Below are positions 32,861 to 43,860 of a DNA stretch of 64,000 nt, one piece after another. Position numbers and translations under genes: made by a program. How positions within the stretch are numbered: the first letter of the stretch is position 1; each line of letters opens with the position of its first letter. Under the pieces are notes generated by a model. It ran no database searches. It was given only the letters and a program-made list of their open reading frames with translations, and was not told where the DNA came from. This DNA is from Seiridium cupressi (Eukaryota > Ascomycota > Sordariomycetes > Amphisphaeriales > Sporocadaceae): positions 558,001 to 622,000 of the forward strand of contig JARVKI010000006.1 of assembly GCA_036674765.1 (NCBI GenBank). The letters are read 5' to 3'.

Positions 32861-34046
32861 ATGGATTTCGACTCGTATCATGATGACTCACGCGAGCGCC
32901 TAGACAAGCTTTACACTTCACTCGAGCAACTGGCGCAAGCAGTCAAGCCGTTTGTTAACACGGATCCAGCAGGATGTGGCAACTTAGTCGTCACGATGCT
33001 CAAGCATACGCTCGAGGAGCAAGAGAATCACTTACGCGCCATCAAACGGACTCTGGAAGAGGCACAGAAGCTCAAGGATGAAGCGTTCAATGCATTAAGT
33101 CCAGATCGTCATTCGAAGCTGGTTCATGATTCTCTCAAGCAAATGGCCCAGAGCCAAGATACACGTTCAACCGAGATATACCAATCCCTCAACCAATTGA
33201 TCAGTAAAACGAGCAAGGTTGATGCCTCAGACGAAGCGTCTATTACAGCACAACTCACGCGAATCCAATCCATACAAGCTTCCACGACTGCGAAGCAGGA
33301 GTCTCGACTGGCCTCCATTGAACAATCACTCGCCAAGTCGTCAAGTCTCTCCGCGAGTCTACAGACTGATATACACAAGATCTCCGAATCTGTCAGTCGT
33401 ATTGAGAAGGCCACCCCACCGCGTGTATTTGATGATGCTATAATCAATCGTATAGAAAAGATGAGCCTCAACGTCAAGTCATCCGCACGAGCTGGTCAGG
33501 GTGTGACCCAACGGGCACCTGGGATCCCAACACTGCAGGTGCCAGTCAAGCAGACCGCACTGGCTGAAAAGCGTCCCCCGTTTCGAGAGCCCAGAGCCAC
33601 ACGTATCAAACACAAGCGTCAACTTGTCTGGCAATTCACTCGGACGAGGAAGTGCTTCAGCACAAAGCTCAGCCAACTTCAGACGAACTCATCCGAGAAC
33701 GACACGTATGAAGGAATACATTCAATTGATCATAAACATATGAACTGTTATTCGACCGGCCGAGGAGGACGGGCGTAGGGCCGAAGACTTGGTCAATTCA
33801 TTGCTAACCCATATAATTTCATGCGGTGATGGTTTCAACGCTGCTCGGTTGGAGAGTTTCATTCGTCAAGTGCCCATCGTCTCAGACGACGACCAGAGTG
33901 GATGGATGTGTGTCGCTGAGACGATAGAATTGGACACACCCCGATACAAGTCAGACGGACAATGTGGATTCTGCAGCAAGTGGTGTTTACAACTTAGACG
34001 CCGCCAGAGACAGGTCGACATCCGATTATTTCGTGTTCAGACGTAG
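32861..34046 (+). CDS. Hypothetical coiled-coil protein with Cys-containing C-terminus
   Basis: Not recognised. Two exons (32861-33705, 33779-34046) join across a 73 bp GTATGA...GGCGTAG intron, giving 370 aa. Without splicing the frame ends 24 codons later at TGRGGRA. With splicing it continues as SENDTAEDLVNSLLTHIISCGDG and ends RLFRVQT. Residues about 10-100 and 110-210 are heptad-like, Leu/Gln/Ser/Lys-rich helices (SLEQLAQAVKPF, LEEQENHLRAIKRTLEEAQKL). A basic Pro-rich segment follows, then a compact C-terminal region containing CGFCSKWC. No signal peptide or membrane segment is seen. The layout (helical N-terminus, linker, short globular C-terminus) resembles lineage-specific accessory proteins of filamentous fungi. 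The function is unknown. Confidence 0.55.
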
Positions 34047-34462
34047 GAATTTTGGAACCATCATTCGTTGGACCTGAATCATTCGTTGGAACTGCATCAT
34101 TCGTGGGCGGCTGTTACGGAGAAGGGATATCATGCGCAGCTTGCTTTACACTATGCTCTTTTCATCCGCTAACGCTTGTAATGAGTGATGCCAGAGCGTC
34201 AGGGTGTGGTAATAGACATTGATCATCAATTCGTATTGATGGGATCCCCGTAGATTTTACCCCTAGCTCAAAGATGCCACTTGTCTCCTCTCCCTGGGGA
34301 TCTTCTAGACATGACCACCCTATGTCCAGTCCGGTACAGCAATTACATTGACACCCGCCTACCTCTAACGCCAAGACGATTAACCCATAAGGCTCGCCCT
34401 GGCCTCCAAAGCAGCCAAAACGCCAGACCTTCCACGACCCTCGCAAACAACCGACCAACCCT
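34047..34462. other. Convergent 3' intergenic region
   Basis: 416 bp between the coiled-coil gene and the 3' end of bud3. A short direct repeat, ATCATTCGTTGGA then GCATCATTCGTGGG, lies near 34062-34107. No gene is supported. Confidence 0.45.
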
Positions 34463-37400
34463 CTAGGCAGCTTCAGTAGCGGCACTCTTGACCATAGCTC
34501 TTAGGCTCGCCATCTCGCGCTTGAGTCTCGCGTTCTCCTTCTTGACCCTGGCCGTCTCTTCGCTCGACTCCTTCATCTTGGTCATGATCTCTTCCTTCTC
34601 TCCGCTTTTACCCTTCAATGCGCGCACGATCTTCACGAGCTCGGTATTGAACTTCTCGTAGAGGAGCTCGTTCTCTGCTGTGCTTTCCTTGTATAGTTGG
34701 TCGATGGCCTTGACCTTCGCCTCCGTCGCTTTCAATGTGTCCTCCATGTCGTGTTGTAACGCCTCCTGACGGTCGGTTATTTCCTTGACGAGCGCTGGGA
34801 TGCGGGACTCCAAGGCGCTGACACTAGATGAGAGTTTTCGGATATCCATGGTATTGGACCGAGGCAAGGATGAGTTTACACGAGCCATGTCGGCAGCAAT
34901 CTTGGAGAGCTCAGACTGCAAGCTGGCATCCACTTCTTCGACTGCTTGCTTCTCAATTTGCAGTCGCTCACGCAGCTTCTGGGTGGATTGCAACCGGAGC
35001 TTGCCAGCCGAGGTCCTCGCCGAGCTCGTCGTGGGTCGCTTAGGTGAATCAATCGTTGGGGTCGCGCTCTTGGCAGCTTTCAGGGTCTTGAGGGTAGGAA
35101 TGCTAGATGTCGAGAAGCCCTTGTTATGGCCCTTCACGGGAGACTCTGGCGGGGATGACAACGTTGGAGCTGCCTGGAACGGGCTACCGAGAATGTTTTC
35201 CTTCTGCCGGTTCGAGCGTGCGTTGGACGGGGGACTCATAGGTATTCTCGTGGGAGGTGGAATCCTGGGACCTGAATTGAACTTTTCCGATGTCTCCTTC
35301 ATATGGGCTAATGGCTGCAGTGGTTCGTCCTCATCTTCGAGACTTGCTGCAGCCATCAGGCTTTTCAGGTCGGATAGTGAGCTCCGCCGTTTTCTCCTGG
35401 GTGTCTTCGGGGTAGGGTCTTCTGCGGGCTCTCCTATTGTCTCGAGGCGATGTGAGCTAAGCGGCCTTGAGAAGGAGTCGTCGAAGGCTCCAATGATGGG
35501 CGGCCTGTCGCGAGAGCCCGGTCGTCTAAGTTTGTTCGGCGTAGTGCCAGTACCCAAGTCGACAGACTTTGATTTGCCGGCTGAAGCTTTTGACAAGCTC
35601 GAGGTCTCACTGACAGAATTATTTCTGCCATGCTTGCTAAGGGTTCGCCAAACCGATGGACGGTCTTCACTCTTGCTGTTTTGACGCAGAAGAGTGTCGA
35701 AACCAAGTTTCCTTCTTAGGGATGACGTGTTCGAGGTCAATGATCCCGTGTGTGACTTTGCACCTCGGGTGGCTGAGGTGTAGGACTCATAGATGGATCC
35801 GGCTTGGCTGAGACCAGCCTCCAAGTCGAAAGTAGGATGATCGAATATACGATCGCAGTCCTGCACGAGCCGGTCAAGTAAGTTGATATAGCTGTGTGCC
35901 GTGCCGTCGTCGACTAGGAGTTCTGCAAAGCCTAGTGTCAATGCGCCCCTGTCGCCATCGTTGGCACAACCGTCGAGCAGATCAGCCAGGAGCTTGATCA
36001 GAGCCGTGAAAGCCCGCCGGTTCTGAGGTGCCATATCTCCAAAGAGAAAACGCACAAAGTCCGCGAATTCGCCGGGCACCTTTTTCGATGCGCGTTCTTG
36101 AAGAGCGCTCAGGCTCTTTGCCGACATGATTGGGCCCATCTGCTCTCGCCAAGCGATCTTGACAAATTTTTCAAACGCCACAAAGACCACATCAGCCGAG
36201 ACATCAGACGAGGTATCGATATCAAACGGACTCTCGATGAGCTTGTTGTACAGGTCGTTGACAGACAGCTCGTCGACGGCTCCTCTGTTGAAAATCATCC
36301 GGCCGATGAAGTTGCCCTTCCGTGCATGGAGACTAGCCACAAAGCCCGTAAAGGTTTGTTCCAGCCGGACAAGAGGATTCTCAGGCATGTCATCATCGAT
36401 GCCGAGCTTGATGCCTTCTCGACTTTTGGCCGAACCAAAAATGGATGCCGAGTCCTTGATGGAGCTATTTGATCTGCTTATTGGCGGAGCAGGGAAGAGT
36501 GAAGTCACAGGTGCGCGCGGGCTCCTCGATATCATATTTTCAGAAACAGTACTGCTCCCACCACTGAGGAAACTTGTGAGCATTTTGACTGGGGATGTCG
36601 TCAAGAATGAGCGAGATTTCTCGAGTCGGTTGGAGAGATTTAATCCTCGCAATATCTTGGTATGGAACGATACCAATGCCGCGGCGAGCTCAGGATTAGA
36701 AACGTTGAACTGTGTGCTTAGGAGTTGAATAACTGACCGGTTAGCATGTATAGCATTCAGAGAAATCAAAGAGATCGACCTACCTCTTCTGGCCAGGGTA
36801 GGCAAAAAGTCCTCCAAGGCGATTTCATCCGTCGACTTCTTCCCCGTTAAGCCTACAGTGACAACCACTACCTTGTTCGTATCATCTGTTTTGACGTCCG
36901 AGACGATCTCAACGCCGTAGTGACCAACAGGAGAACCTTTAGTGCCTTTGTCATGGTCCACCACAATTCGGATTGGCGCAGGCTCCTTCCGACCTTCAAT
37001 GAGTTGATCGAGGCCTTCTTGGAACACGGCGGCATAAAGACCAAGACCTGTGTCAGGCATTCGCACTGATCTCAGTGTCCAGCGAGGGTCCTCGCGCTCC
37101 GCCTCACCGAACCGCCCTTCGATGCGAGCCTTGACGATGTCTTCGCTCCATTTTGCAGCCTTTCCTTCATGGGATTCATGAAGAATGAAACATCGTGACG
37201 TTATCCCGGTGTTGGTTACATAATCTCCAGCATGAGCTCCATGCATCTCCTTGGAGGAGGTCATCCATATCATTCGCCCGTCGGATGACTCTGTGAATCG
37301 GACTGCAGCAAGATCATGCCACCCTGCAAAGGCCAGTTCGTACGAACCTGGGCCGCCAGCTGCATTTGTCATCGATGCCAGCAGACCAGCAGGTGAAGGC

Positions 37401-39055
37401 TTATCAATTTCGCGCAGCAGTTCTCGCGCCGACATATTGCGGCCGTATATCTTTTTGACGACAATGATACAGTCAGGGAAAAGCAAGAATATGCCAGTTC
37501 GCTCATCGGTGTTGATGTCCATTGGTGCGTCTACCTCATAAGGTGCGGGTAACTCGGAAAAATCGACAGCTAAAATCAAGCGGCCTTTGGGTTCCAGGTC
37601 ATTGGGCCAACTTTCAATCATGTTGCGCAACCGCGTGCTTACATGAGGCTTCTCGGTGAGGGGGTCGTCCATAGAACATATGTTGGCGATGATGTCCCTA
37701 GCCTTCAGCATTGGCTGAAGTGCAGGGTGTGTAATTGGCAAGCAGCTGACAATCTGATCAATGACCAAACTGTAGCGTGGAAGACGTTGAACGGGCTCAA
37801 TGACGGTCGAGCGCAAGTGCTGCTCACCAGTCACTGCCACTCGCTGTGAGAAGCTCGACTGTTGCCCGATAAAGGACGTAATCAGCTGGGGAAATTCCTG
37901 GCTGGCTCGGATATAGTCCTGATAGCAATCGGTGAACTTGGGAAACCATTCCAACATGACCCGAGCCACGGCCAATGCGCCGCTGGCGTCTTTAGACTTT
38001 CCTGCAACACTCCCCGCAAACCCGGTCTTGGTCGAAGGTAGGCTCGACTCCATATCTTTCATGGCTTCCTCCTCAGTCTCATCCATGATCTTGCGAAGTT
38101 CCTGCATAAATGCGCCGTTCACCTGCAAGATCTTTTCAGACGACCTCGGAAATAGCTTTTCAACATCCTCCATGGAGGGGCTGAAACTATTGTCGGACCT
38201 TCGCTTGGCTTTTTGTCTGTATTCATCTGCAATATGCTTCACCAGCTCGTTCAGCTTCAAGACGTAGCGCTCCTCCGTATCCACCAGTTCAGCTAACTTG
38301 CGGCGCAACTCCAACTTTTGATCCTTGGCGAAAGATTTCTGCCGATTCAGCGCGGAGGGCTTCGATGGTGCCCGGCGCAACTTTGACGTGGGCAAAAACA
38401 TGGGTTCCCCGAAGAGTCTCACAAGTGGCGTGTAGATTCCATATTGGCGCAGAGTGGGATCCATGATATCGTCCTCGTCATCCAGCACGTCTTCGTAGTC
38501 TTCGGGCTGTAGCGACTGGACAAACCCCGGTGGCAGAACTAGGTCGATGTCGACATTACTGATGTGCTGCGTCTGCAGAGCCATATGAAGCTTGTGTATG
38601 ACCTCGACAGACGCCTCGGACCTGACCACATTCTGGGCTATATCGGCGGCATGCTGTTCCCCGAAGAGTGTTGGCGACGAACCTGGCCGGCGGCCTCTAG
38701 TTGTAGGGTACTGGTGTCTGATATGGGCCTTGACTGTTTCGTGGAGCTCGCTAAAATACTTGAAAAGACCGAAAGCAAGGGCGCGCGTAATCTCATCGCC
38801 TTGGAACTCGCGCGGGAGGTAGTTGACAACATTATAGAATGGCGAGTTCGGCGAGATGGTAACCCGGGGGAAGGACTGAAAGCCTGCCGGGCTGTAGATG
38901 TGGACTTGCACGCGCGAGCTATTAAAAGTGTAGTTTGCCGTCGTCGAAGAACCGTGGAATATTAAGACGGGTAGGTGCCCAAGCAGGGGGTCGGTGGTGT
39001 GGTAAAGAGTGAGATGCTCTGGCGAAAGAGCCAGCTCCTCGGTGACGCGAACCAT
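34463..39055 (-). CDS. bud3: Septation RhoGEF Bud3
   Basis: Large guanine-nucleotide exchange factor of the Bud3 family, which in filamentous fungi activates Rho4 at septation sites with Bud4. The main frame is 1530 codons. It contains a 51 bp canonical intron (36783-36733: GTAGGT, GCTAAC branch, CAG) that is in frame and stop-free. Removing it yields LPTLARRVIQLLSTQFNVSN and 1513 aa. The Bud3 N-terminal region (1-240, HLTLYHTTDPLLGHLPVLIF) precedes the Dbl-homology domain at about 255-480 (DTEERYVLKLNELVKHIADEYR, VIEPVQRLPRYSLVIDQIV). A PH-like segment follows. The C-terminal 400 residues are Ser/Pro-rich with basic clusters (TPRRKRRSS), ending in a coiled coil (about 1400-1510). The start codon is in the conserved context MVRVTEELALSPEHL. 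Confidence 0.92.
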   Translation of the reverse strand: MVRVTEELALSPEHLTLYHTTDPLLGHLPVLIFHGSSTTANYTFNSSRVQVHIYSPAGFQSFPRVTISPNSPFYNVVNYLPREFQGDEITRALAFGLFKYFSELHETVKAHIRHQYPTTRGRRPGSSPTLFGEQHAADIAQNVVRSEASVEVIHKLHMALQTQHISNVDIDLVLPPGFVQSLQPEDYEDVLDDEDDIMDPTLRQYGIYTPLVRLFGEPMFLPTSKLRRAPSKPSALNRQKSFAKDQKLELRRKLAELVDTEERYVLKLNELVKHIADEYRQKAKRRSDNSFSPSMEDVEKLFPRSSEKILQVNGAFMQELRKIMDETEEEAMKDMESSLPSTKTGFAGSVAGKSKDASGALAVARVMLEWFPKFTDCYQDYIRASQEFPQLITSFIGQQSSFSQRVAVTGEQHLRSTVIEPVQRLPRYSLVIDQIVSCLPITHPALQPMLKARDIIANICSMDDPLTEKPHVSTRLRNMIESWPNDLEPKGRLILAVDFSELPAPYEVDAPMDINTDERTGIFLLFPDCIIVVKKIYGRNMSARELLREIDKPSPAGLLASMTNAAGGPGSYELAFAGWHDLAAVRFTESSDGRMIWMTSSKEMHGAHAGDYVTNTGITSRCFILHESHEGKAAKWSEDIVKARIEGRFGEAEREDPRWTLRSVRMPDTGLGLYAAVFQEGLDQLIEGRKEPAPIRIVVDHDKGTKGSPVGHYGVEIVSDVKTDDTNKVVVVTVGLTGKKSTDEIALEDFLPTLARRGRSISLISLNAIHANRSVIQLLSTQFNVSNPELAAALVSFHTKILRGLNLSNRLEKSRSFLTTSPVKMLTSFLSGGSSTVSENMISRSPRAPVTSLFPAPPISRSNSSIKDSASIFGSAKSREGIKLGIDDDMPENPLVRLEQTFTGFVASLHARKGNFIGRMIFNRGAVDELSVNDLYNKLIESPFDIDTSSDVSADVVFVAFEKFVKIAWREQMGPIMSAKSLSALQERASKKVPGEFADFVRFLFGDMAPQNRRAFTALIKLLADLLDGCANDGDRGALTLGFAELLVDDGTAHSYINLLDRLVQDCDRIFDHPTFDLEAGLSQAGSIYESYTSATRGAKSHTGSLTSNTSSLRRKLGFDTLLRQNSKSEDRPSVWRTLSKHGRNNSVSETSSLSKASAGKSKSVDLGTGTTPNKLRRPGSRDRPPIIGAFDDSFSRPLSSHRLETIGEPAEDPTPKTPRRKRRSSLSDLKSLMAAASLEDEDEPLQPLAHMKETSEKFNSGPRIPPPTRIPMSPPSNARSNRQKENILGSPFQAAPTLSSPPESPVKGHNKGFSTSSIPTLKTLKAAKSATPTIDSPKRPTTSSARTSAGKLRLQSTQKLRERLQIEKQAVEEVDASLQSELSKIAADMARVNSSLPRSNTMDIRKLSSSVSALESRIPALVKEITDRQEALQHDMEDTLKATEAKVKAIDQLYKESTAENELLYEKFNTELVKIVRALKGKSGEKEEIMTKMKESSEETARVKKENARLKREMASLRAMVKSAATEAA

Positions 39056-40550
39056 GGCCGCTTCAGAGGGCCGCGATCATGCTGACTGCTAGGGTAGCTC
39101 GAGACGGGTGTTGGGCAGCCTAAGCAGGAGCAGTTGCGTAGCGCGAGGCAACTCGATGGAGTAGTGAGCGACGAGAAACGGGTCGGAGGGAGCCAACGAG
39201 CAATGATACAATGGCTGTTGTCTAGCGGGCCCCGACTGGATAAGACTGTCGATTAATACCTAGCCTCGTAGCGGTTCTGGCGGGAGGGTGCGATGGTATT
39301 GCACGGATGTCGCACCGCATCAAATAAACAAGATCGGCCGGCGGCCTGTCGCGTCGTCAAGCTTTCCAATCGGCGGGATCGAGCTGCAGGCGATTGTTTA
39401 CTTTTGGCGCCGCAGCTGTAAGAAAGCTACAGGACGAGCTAAAGCTGAAAACCAAAGCAACCAAAGAGCTGCGGCAATGCGCGGAGGAAGAGACTCCAAA
39501 GTATATACAGGAGGCGAAGCATGCAACGACGTGTAACGAATGTGGGAACGGTAGATATCAGCAGCGATATTAGAAAGCACGACTGGGATGCATCGCAAAA
39601 GTCCCGGTGGACTGGGGCGTTTGATCTCTGTTTCTTGCCGTGCTCGGAGATTTAGTGTCGAGAGCAGGGAACTTGTTCCAAGTCAAGACGCGATTCGCGC
39701 CTAGTACCTAAGCTTATCGAACTGTTGATTGGGTGTCCCCGCCCAAGTAAACATCCTGACACAGCTAGCGTCCACCTCGCCATGGTCCGCACGGCGCCCA
39801 GAGCCCCTCAAGCGACACTACGGTAGGTACTGTATGTATCTCTACGGGTATGGTCGGATCCGTGCAGAAAGTCCACCAGCCCACTTGGGCGCGATGGAAA
39901 CTCGATTGACAGTCAGCAAGTTATCCATCCACCAAAACTCGTCACCCATTTTGAGAAGCCCAACAATTTCAGTATATAAAATAAAATATTTTATAGCTAG
40001 AAGAAGTAATGAAGATGGTTCTTTTGGTTGAATAGAGATTTGTCTCTATTTGCCTTTCCCCCTTTTTTCCCCCTTCTTTTCTTCCCATTCGCTTTTTCTT
40101 GTATACCTAGTGAGACGAATTGTAATGCAAACTTCTTCGTTGCTCGACCGTGAGTGTGGCCAAGCGGTTTGCCAAGTGCCCAGCTTGGATCTTGCTGATG
40201 GCGTCCTACCAAACCCGCCTCACTTTTAGTATCGGCCATAATAATACACATTAACTTGGAGGTCATTCGACGGAAGAATGAGACATCGTTCGGAATAACC
40301 TTGGATGATAACAATTTGGTTACATAGTGTGACAATATGAGATAACGTTGCTACACCAGGACGTTTCGTGAGGCGCTTTTTGTGGTCGACTAAATTGGGA
40401 CACTGCACTAAATGTCTAACCCAGCCACATCCACGCTTGCCTCTCCACCCCGTCGACTTTTGATAAAAACAATACCATCCTTGACCCGAATGATCTCTAT
40501 ACTTGCGAGACGTCATATGCAATTTCACCCCTGACCATACAAGAGATATA
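39056..40550. promoter_or_regulatory. Divergent intergenic region, bud3 / ctf8
   Basis: About 1.5 kb. It contains an AT-rich patch at 39970-40010 and pyrimidine tracts at 40050-40090. Open frames are short and domain-free. Both promoters must lie here. Confidence 0.45.
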
Positions 40551-40993
40551 ATGTCTACTCAGAGTGACGCTGGCATCCTCTTAGCACATGCTCCCAATGG
40601 GGTTAGCTACAAGCTCCTGGAATTACCTTCCGAGCTGCAGGCACTTCTCGAATCCGATAATCCACCCATGTCAGTAGGAAGATCGCTCCCCCAGTATTTC
40701 CAAGATTAGCATGGCTCACCTTTTCGATCAGTCTGTCGCTGGAGTCATCGTCAACCACGGCTGTCATCAAACACGGAAATCAATCGTGGAATTTGCGTCA
40801 GAAAAACACTTCAAACGCCCTCATGTTGTTGAGCCCAGGTGAGGCTATAGCGGACTCGTCACAAATCCCCGAATCTGGACTCAAGGCAATTGCGACAGTT
40901 CACGACACTATCGAACTTCTGCCAGAGACAAGCTCCAGCGCGCCAGTGGTTGCGAAAGGCAAGTGGCACGAGAAGTTCGCCAGAGGAAGATGA
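40551..40993 (+). CDS. ctf8: Sister-chromatid cohesion protein Ctf8 (RFC-Ctf18 subunit)
   Basis: Small subunit of the alternative clamp loader Ctf18-Dcc1-Ctf8-RFC, which loads PCNA and supports cohesion and the replication checkpoint. Two short exons (40551-40669, 40732-40993) join across a 62 bp intron (GTCAGT...GATCAG) to give 126 aa. The joined reading is LELPSELQALLESDNPPI/LSLESSSTTAVIKHGNQ, then WNLRQKNTSNALMLLSP and a terminal KGKWHEKFARGR. That order, L-E-L-P-x-E-L followed by A-V-I-K and L-R-Q-x-x-x-S-N-A-L, is the Ctf8 signature. Each exon alone is too short to stand out. The GTCAGT donor is less usual. A nearby GTAGGA donor four bases downstream breaks the frame, so I prefer the former. 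Confidence 0.82.
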
Positions 40994-42246
40994 TCGGTCA
41001 CTGGAACGGGCATCGATGTCAGTTTCTGTCAGGAGCAAGCGACAACCGACAAGGTTACAGCACAGCCCGCGGATAGACTGCGCACTACAAGGACTCCAAA
41101 TCCGATGCTTGGGAATCGTCGACGCCGAGACCACCAAGGATCAGAGCTATTAGAGTATCAGAAGTAACGACCTAGGCCAGATAAGATATTCCGTTCATAT
41201 CCCTGTCTCTCTGTCCCTGTCCCCGGACGGAGAAGGTCGTACAGAACATTCAGAATTCCCGTGGCAGGTTTGTATCAAGTCGATGGCTATAGCAGATAAG
41301 GTGTTCGTTAATCCCATCCAAGTTGTACACAGAGGGTGTCAGCGACACTGCTGATCCAAAATTGCAAATGACCAGTTTTGCAGCGGCACTACTCAAACTG
41401 ACATTCTATACAAGGTAGTATGGATTTAGAGAAGTTCATTACATCCTGTTTTGTTTGATTTGAGGTTTATACTCATATTGACATCGCGAATGATAAGCTT
41501 CTAGGGGTTCGTCGGATGTTCTTGCTCAGATTCTTTCGTTAAGCTTACAGTTTGAGTATACGACTGGTGATTGATTGCACTCAGATGTTCACATCAAAAC
41601 TCAGATTGCCTTGGTTTGCCAATTTCCGTCAGCGACATTCCACCAGCCAAAGTGAGACCTTCGGAATGGTTGAAAGTTCAGCTATTCCTTATGGTCTCTC
41701 ATTACTGGATTCATTTTTTCCATTGCTGGTCATATTGAATCAACTCAATTATCGCATTTTAGGCTGTGAGTCGTGCAGAACGTCCGCAGAACAGGAAGCT
41801 CTATTCCTCTCACTTATAGCCTCATTACTGATGCACTTTGACATAGTAAACTCGTTCCCGGACATACATCTCTGCAATGATAGGGATTAAATACAATAAT
41901 GTCGACAAGTAGCAGACCTTGAAATGATCCGGCGCAACGGTGCACCCCGCCGCTTAGCACCTCGGCCCACTCGTCTAACTCAGATAAGGACTAGCCCGCA
42001 AATTCGGTCATTCTGCTATCGCCGGCGGATGGGTCTCAACCGACTGACGACATTGCGCAGTCCGAAACTTCCCCGAATTGACTCTTGAATGACCACGAAC
42101 AAAGATTTTCTTCTTGCTGCTCTCTCTCTGCTGCTGGACGTTGGCTTGATTGGCTGGGGCCCTTTGCATTTTTGGCGTATCAAATAATGTCTCTATATAT
42201 ATAGCAATCGCAGCGATCCAGTGGCTTTTCATACACCTATACGATC
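40994..42246. other. Intergenic, no supported gene
   Basis: About 1.25 kb between ctf8 and AFG1. One + strand open frame near 41552-41890 has no domain features and lies in AT-rich sequence. The final 200 bp, with TATATATAGC at about 42196, are the likely AFG1 promoter. Confidence 0.5.
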
Positions 42247-43860
42247 ATGCTCGTTCGAGCGTCATCTCCCGCCCTACGGCTTCTCTCCTCACGGCCACTG
42301 GCCAGGCTAGAAAGCAGACGGTCGCTCTGCAGCCACTGTCTAAGGAGGCAGACCCAGCGGCGCAACACGATCATCTCCCGTGCGACGCCGTCTCTAGCCT
42401 CTCTGTCTCTTCAGTCTGCGCAGGGACAACTTTATTCGCGCACCATATCGTACGCGACCGTGGTGGAAGGAGATCATGGGCCCATACAAGAATACGATCG
42501 GCGAGTAGCTCAAGGCCTCTTACGTGAGGACGAGCACCAGCGGGGTATCATCCAGAGTCTGCAGCACCTGCACGATGAACTTGTCCACTACAAAGCGCGG
42601 CCTGTTATCCATCCGACCTTGGAATCCTTAAAGCCGTCGAAATCGATGTTTGGGTGGTTCGGATCGAAAAAGGGCCATAGCCCAATACAAGACATACCGG
42701 CTGATCTGCCCCGGGGTCTCTACTTATACGGTGATGTGGGCAGCGGCAAGACTATGCTCATGGATTTGTTCTACGAGACGTTGCCCAAATCCGTCAAGTC
42801 CAAGACAAGGATACACTTCCACAATTTCATGCAGGATGTGCACAGGAGGCTTCATAAGATGAAGATGGAGCATGGAAACGACATCGACGCTGTACCATTC
42901 GTAGCGGCAGATATCGCGGAACAGGGGAACGTCCTTTGCTTCGACGAATTCCAATGCACTGATGTCGCAGATGCTATGATTCTGCGAAGGTTGCTCGAGT
43001 CTCTCATGTCTCACGGTGTGGTCCTGATAACAACATCAAATCGTGTGCCAGACGAGTTGTACAAGAACGGCATTCAGCGGGAATCATTTGTCCCGGCGAT
43101 TAACTTGTTGAAGGCCCGTCTACATGTCATCAACCTAGACTCGCCCACCGACTACCGAAAGATTCCCCGACCACCGTCAGGAGTTTATCACACACCACTT
43201 GATGCCCATGCTGCGTCCCATGCAGAGAAATGGTTTCGCTTCCTCGGCGACCCAGAATCACCGGAGCCTCACTCCGAGGTGCAAACAGTGTGGGGTCGTG
43301 AAATCTTCGTGCCTCGTGTCAGTGGCAGGTGTGCATGGTTCACATTCAAGGAGCTGCTGGGAAAAGCGACTGGTGCTGCCGACTACATCGAATTGACGCG
43401 CAACTATGACGCCTTCATCGTGACCGAAGTGCCAGGGATGACATATCGCGAACGTGATATCGCCCGGCGCTTCATTACCTTTCTCGACGCCGTCTACGAA
43501 TCGCACGCCAAGCTCGTACTGACAACGGAGAAGCCGCTTACCCAACTCTTTTTGTCGGCGCAAGAAATGGAAGAGTCCATACAGAAGGAGGGTGGTTCTA
43601 CTACAGAAGGGACACCAACGGGCGAGATTGTAAAAGACGCCATGGAGAATATGAACAGCAACATCGAGCAGTTGAAAGACTCCAACGTCTTTTCTGGCGA
43701 CGAAGAGCGTTTTGCCTTCATTAGAGCCCTCTCGCGATTGACAGAGATGGGGAGCAAACAATGGGTCGAAAGAGGTATGGGACTTGAGAAATCGGGCGGA
43801 AAGAAGGAGCGAGATGATTGGGCGAAAGTCCGCAGTCGGCAGATGGAAGACAGCATGTGA
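42247..43860 (+). CDS. AFG1: Mitochondrial AAA ATPase Afg1
   Basis: Mitochondrial inner-membrane-associated ATPase of the Afg1/LACE1 family, implicated in turnover of mitochondrially encoded respiratory-chain subunits. The intronless frame gives 537 aa. The first 60 residues are rich in Arg, Ser and Leu with no early acidic residues, fitting a presequence. Walker A is GLYLYGDVGSGKTMLMD near residue 164, and Walker B is VLCFDEFQCTDVADAMIL. Sensor-like ITTSNRVPDELYKNG and the family block FIPAINLLK-type sequence (SFVPAINLLKARLHVINLDS) are present. DYIELTRNYDAFIVTEVPGM and RRFITFLDAVYE follow. It lacks a protease domain, as expected for the family. Confidence 0.95.
   Translation: MLVRASSPALRLLSSRPLARLESRRSLCSHCLRRQTQRRNTIISRATPSLASLSLQSAQGQLYSRTISYATVVEGDHGPIQEYDRRVAQGLLREDEHQRGIIQSLQHLHDELVHYKARPVIHPTLESLKPSKSMFGWFGSKKGHSPIQDIPADLPRGLYLYGDVGSGKTMLMDLFYETLPKSVKSKTRIHFHNFMQDVHRRLHKMKMEHGNDIDAVPFVAADIAEQGNVLCFDEFQCTDVADAMILRRLLESLMSHGVVLITTSNRVPDELYKNGIQRESFVPAINLLKARLHVINLDSPTDYRKIPRPPSGVYHTPLDAHAASHAEKWFRFLGDPESPEPHSEVQTVWGREIFVPRVSGRCAWFTFKELLGKATGAADYIELTRNYDAFIVTEVPGMTYRERDIARRFITFLDAVYESHAKLVLTTEKPLTQLFLSAQEMEESIQKEGGSTTEGTPTGEIVKDAMENMNSNIEQLKDSNVFSGDEERFAFIRALSRLTEMGSKQWVERGMGLEKSGGKKERDDWAKVRSRQMEDSM

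Noticed and set aside
34785..36728. Long + strand frames (up to 299 codons) antisense to bud3
   Set aside because: They mirror codons of the Ser-rich bud3 C-terminus and have no independent features.
41552..41890. 112-codon + strand frame between ctf8 and AFG1
   Set aside because: AT-rich, no similarity to known domains, no leader context.
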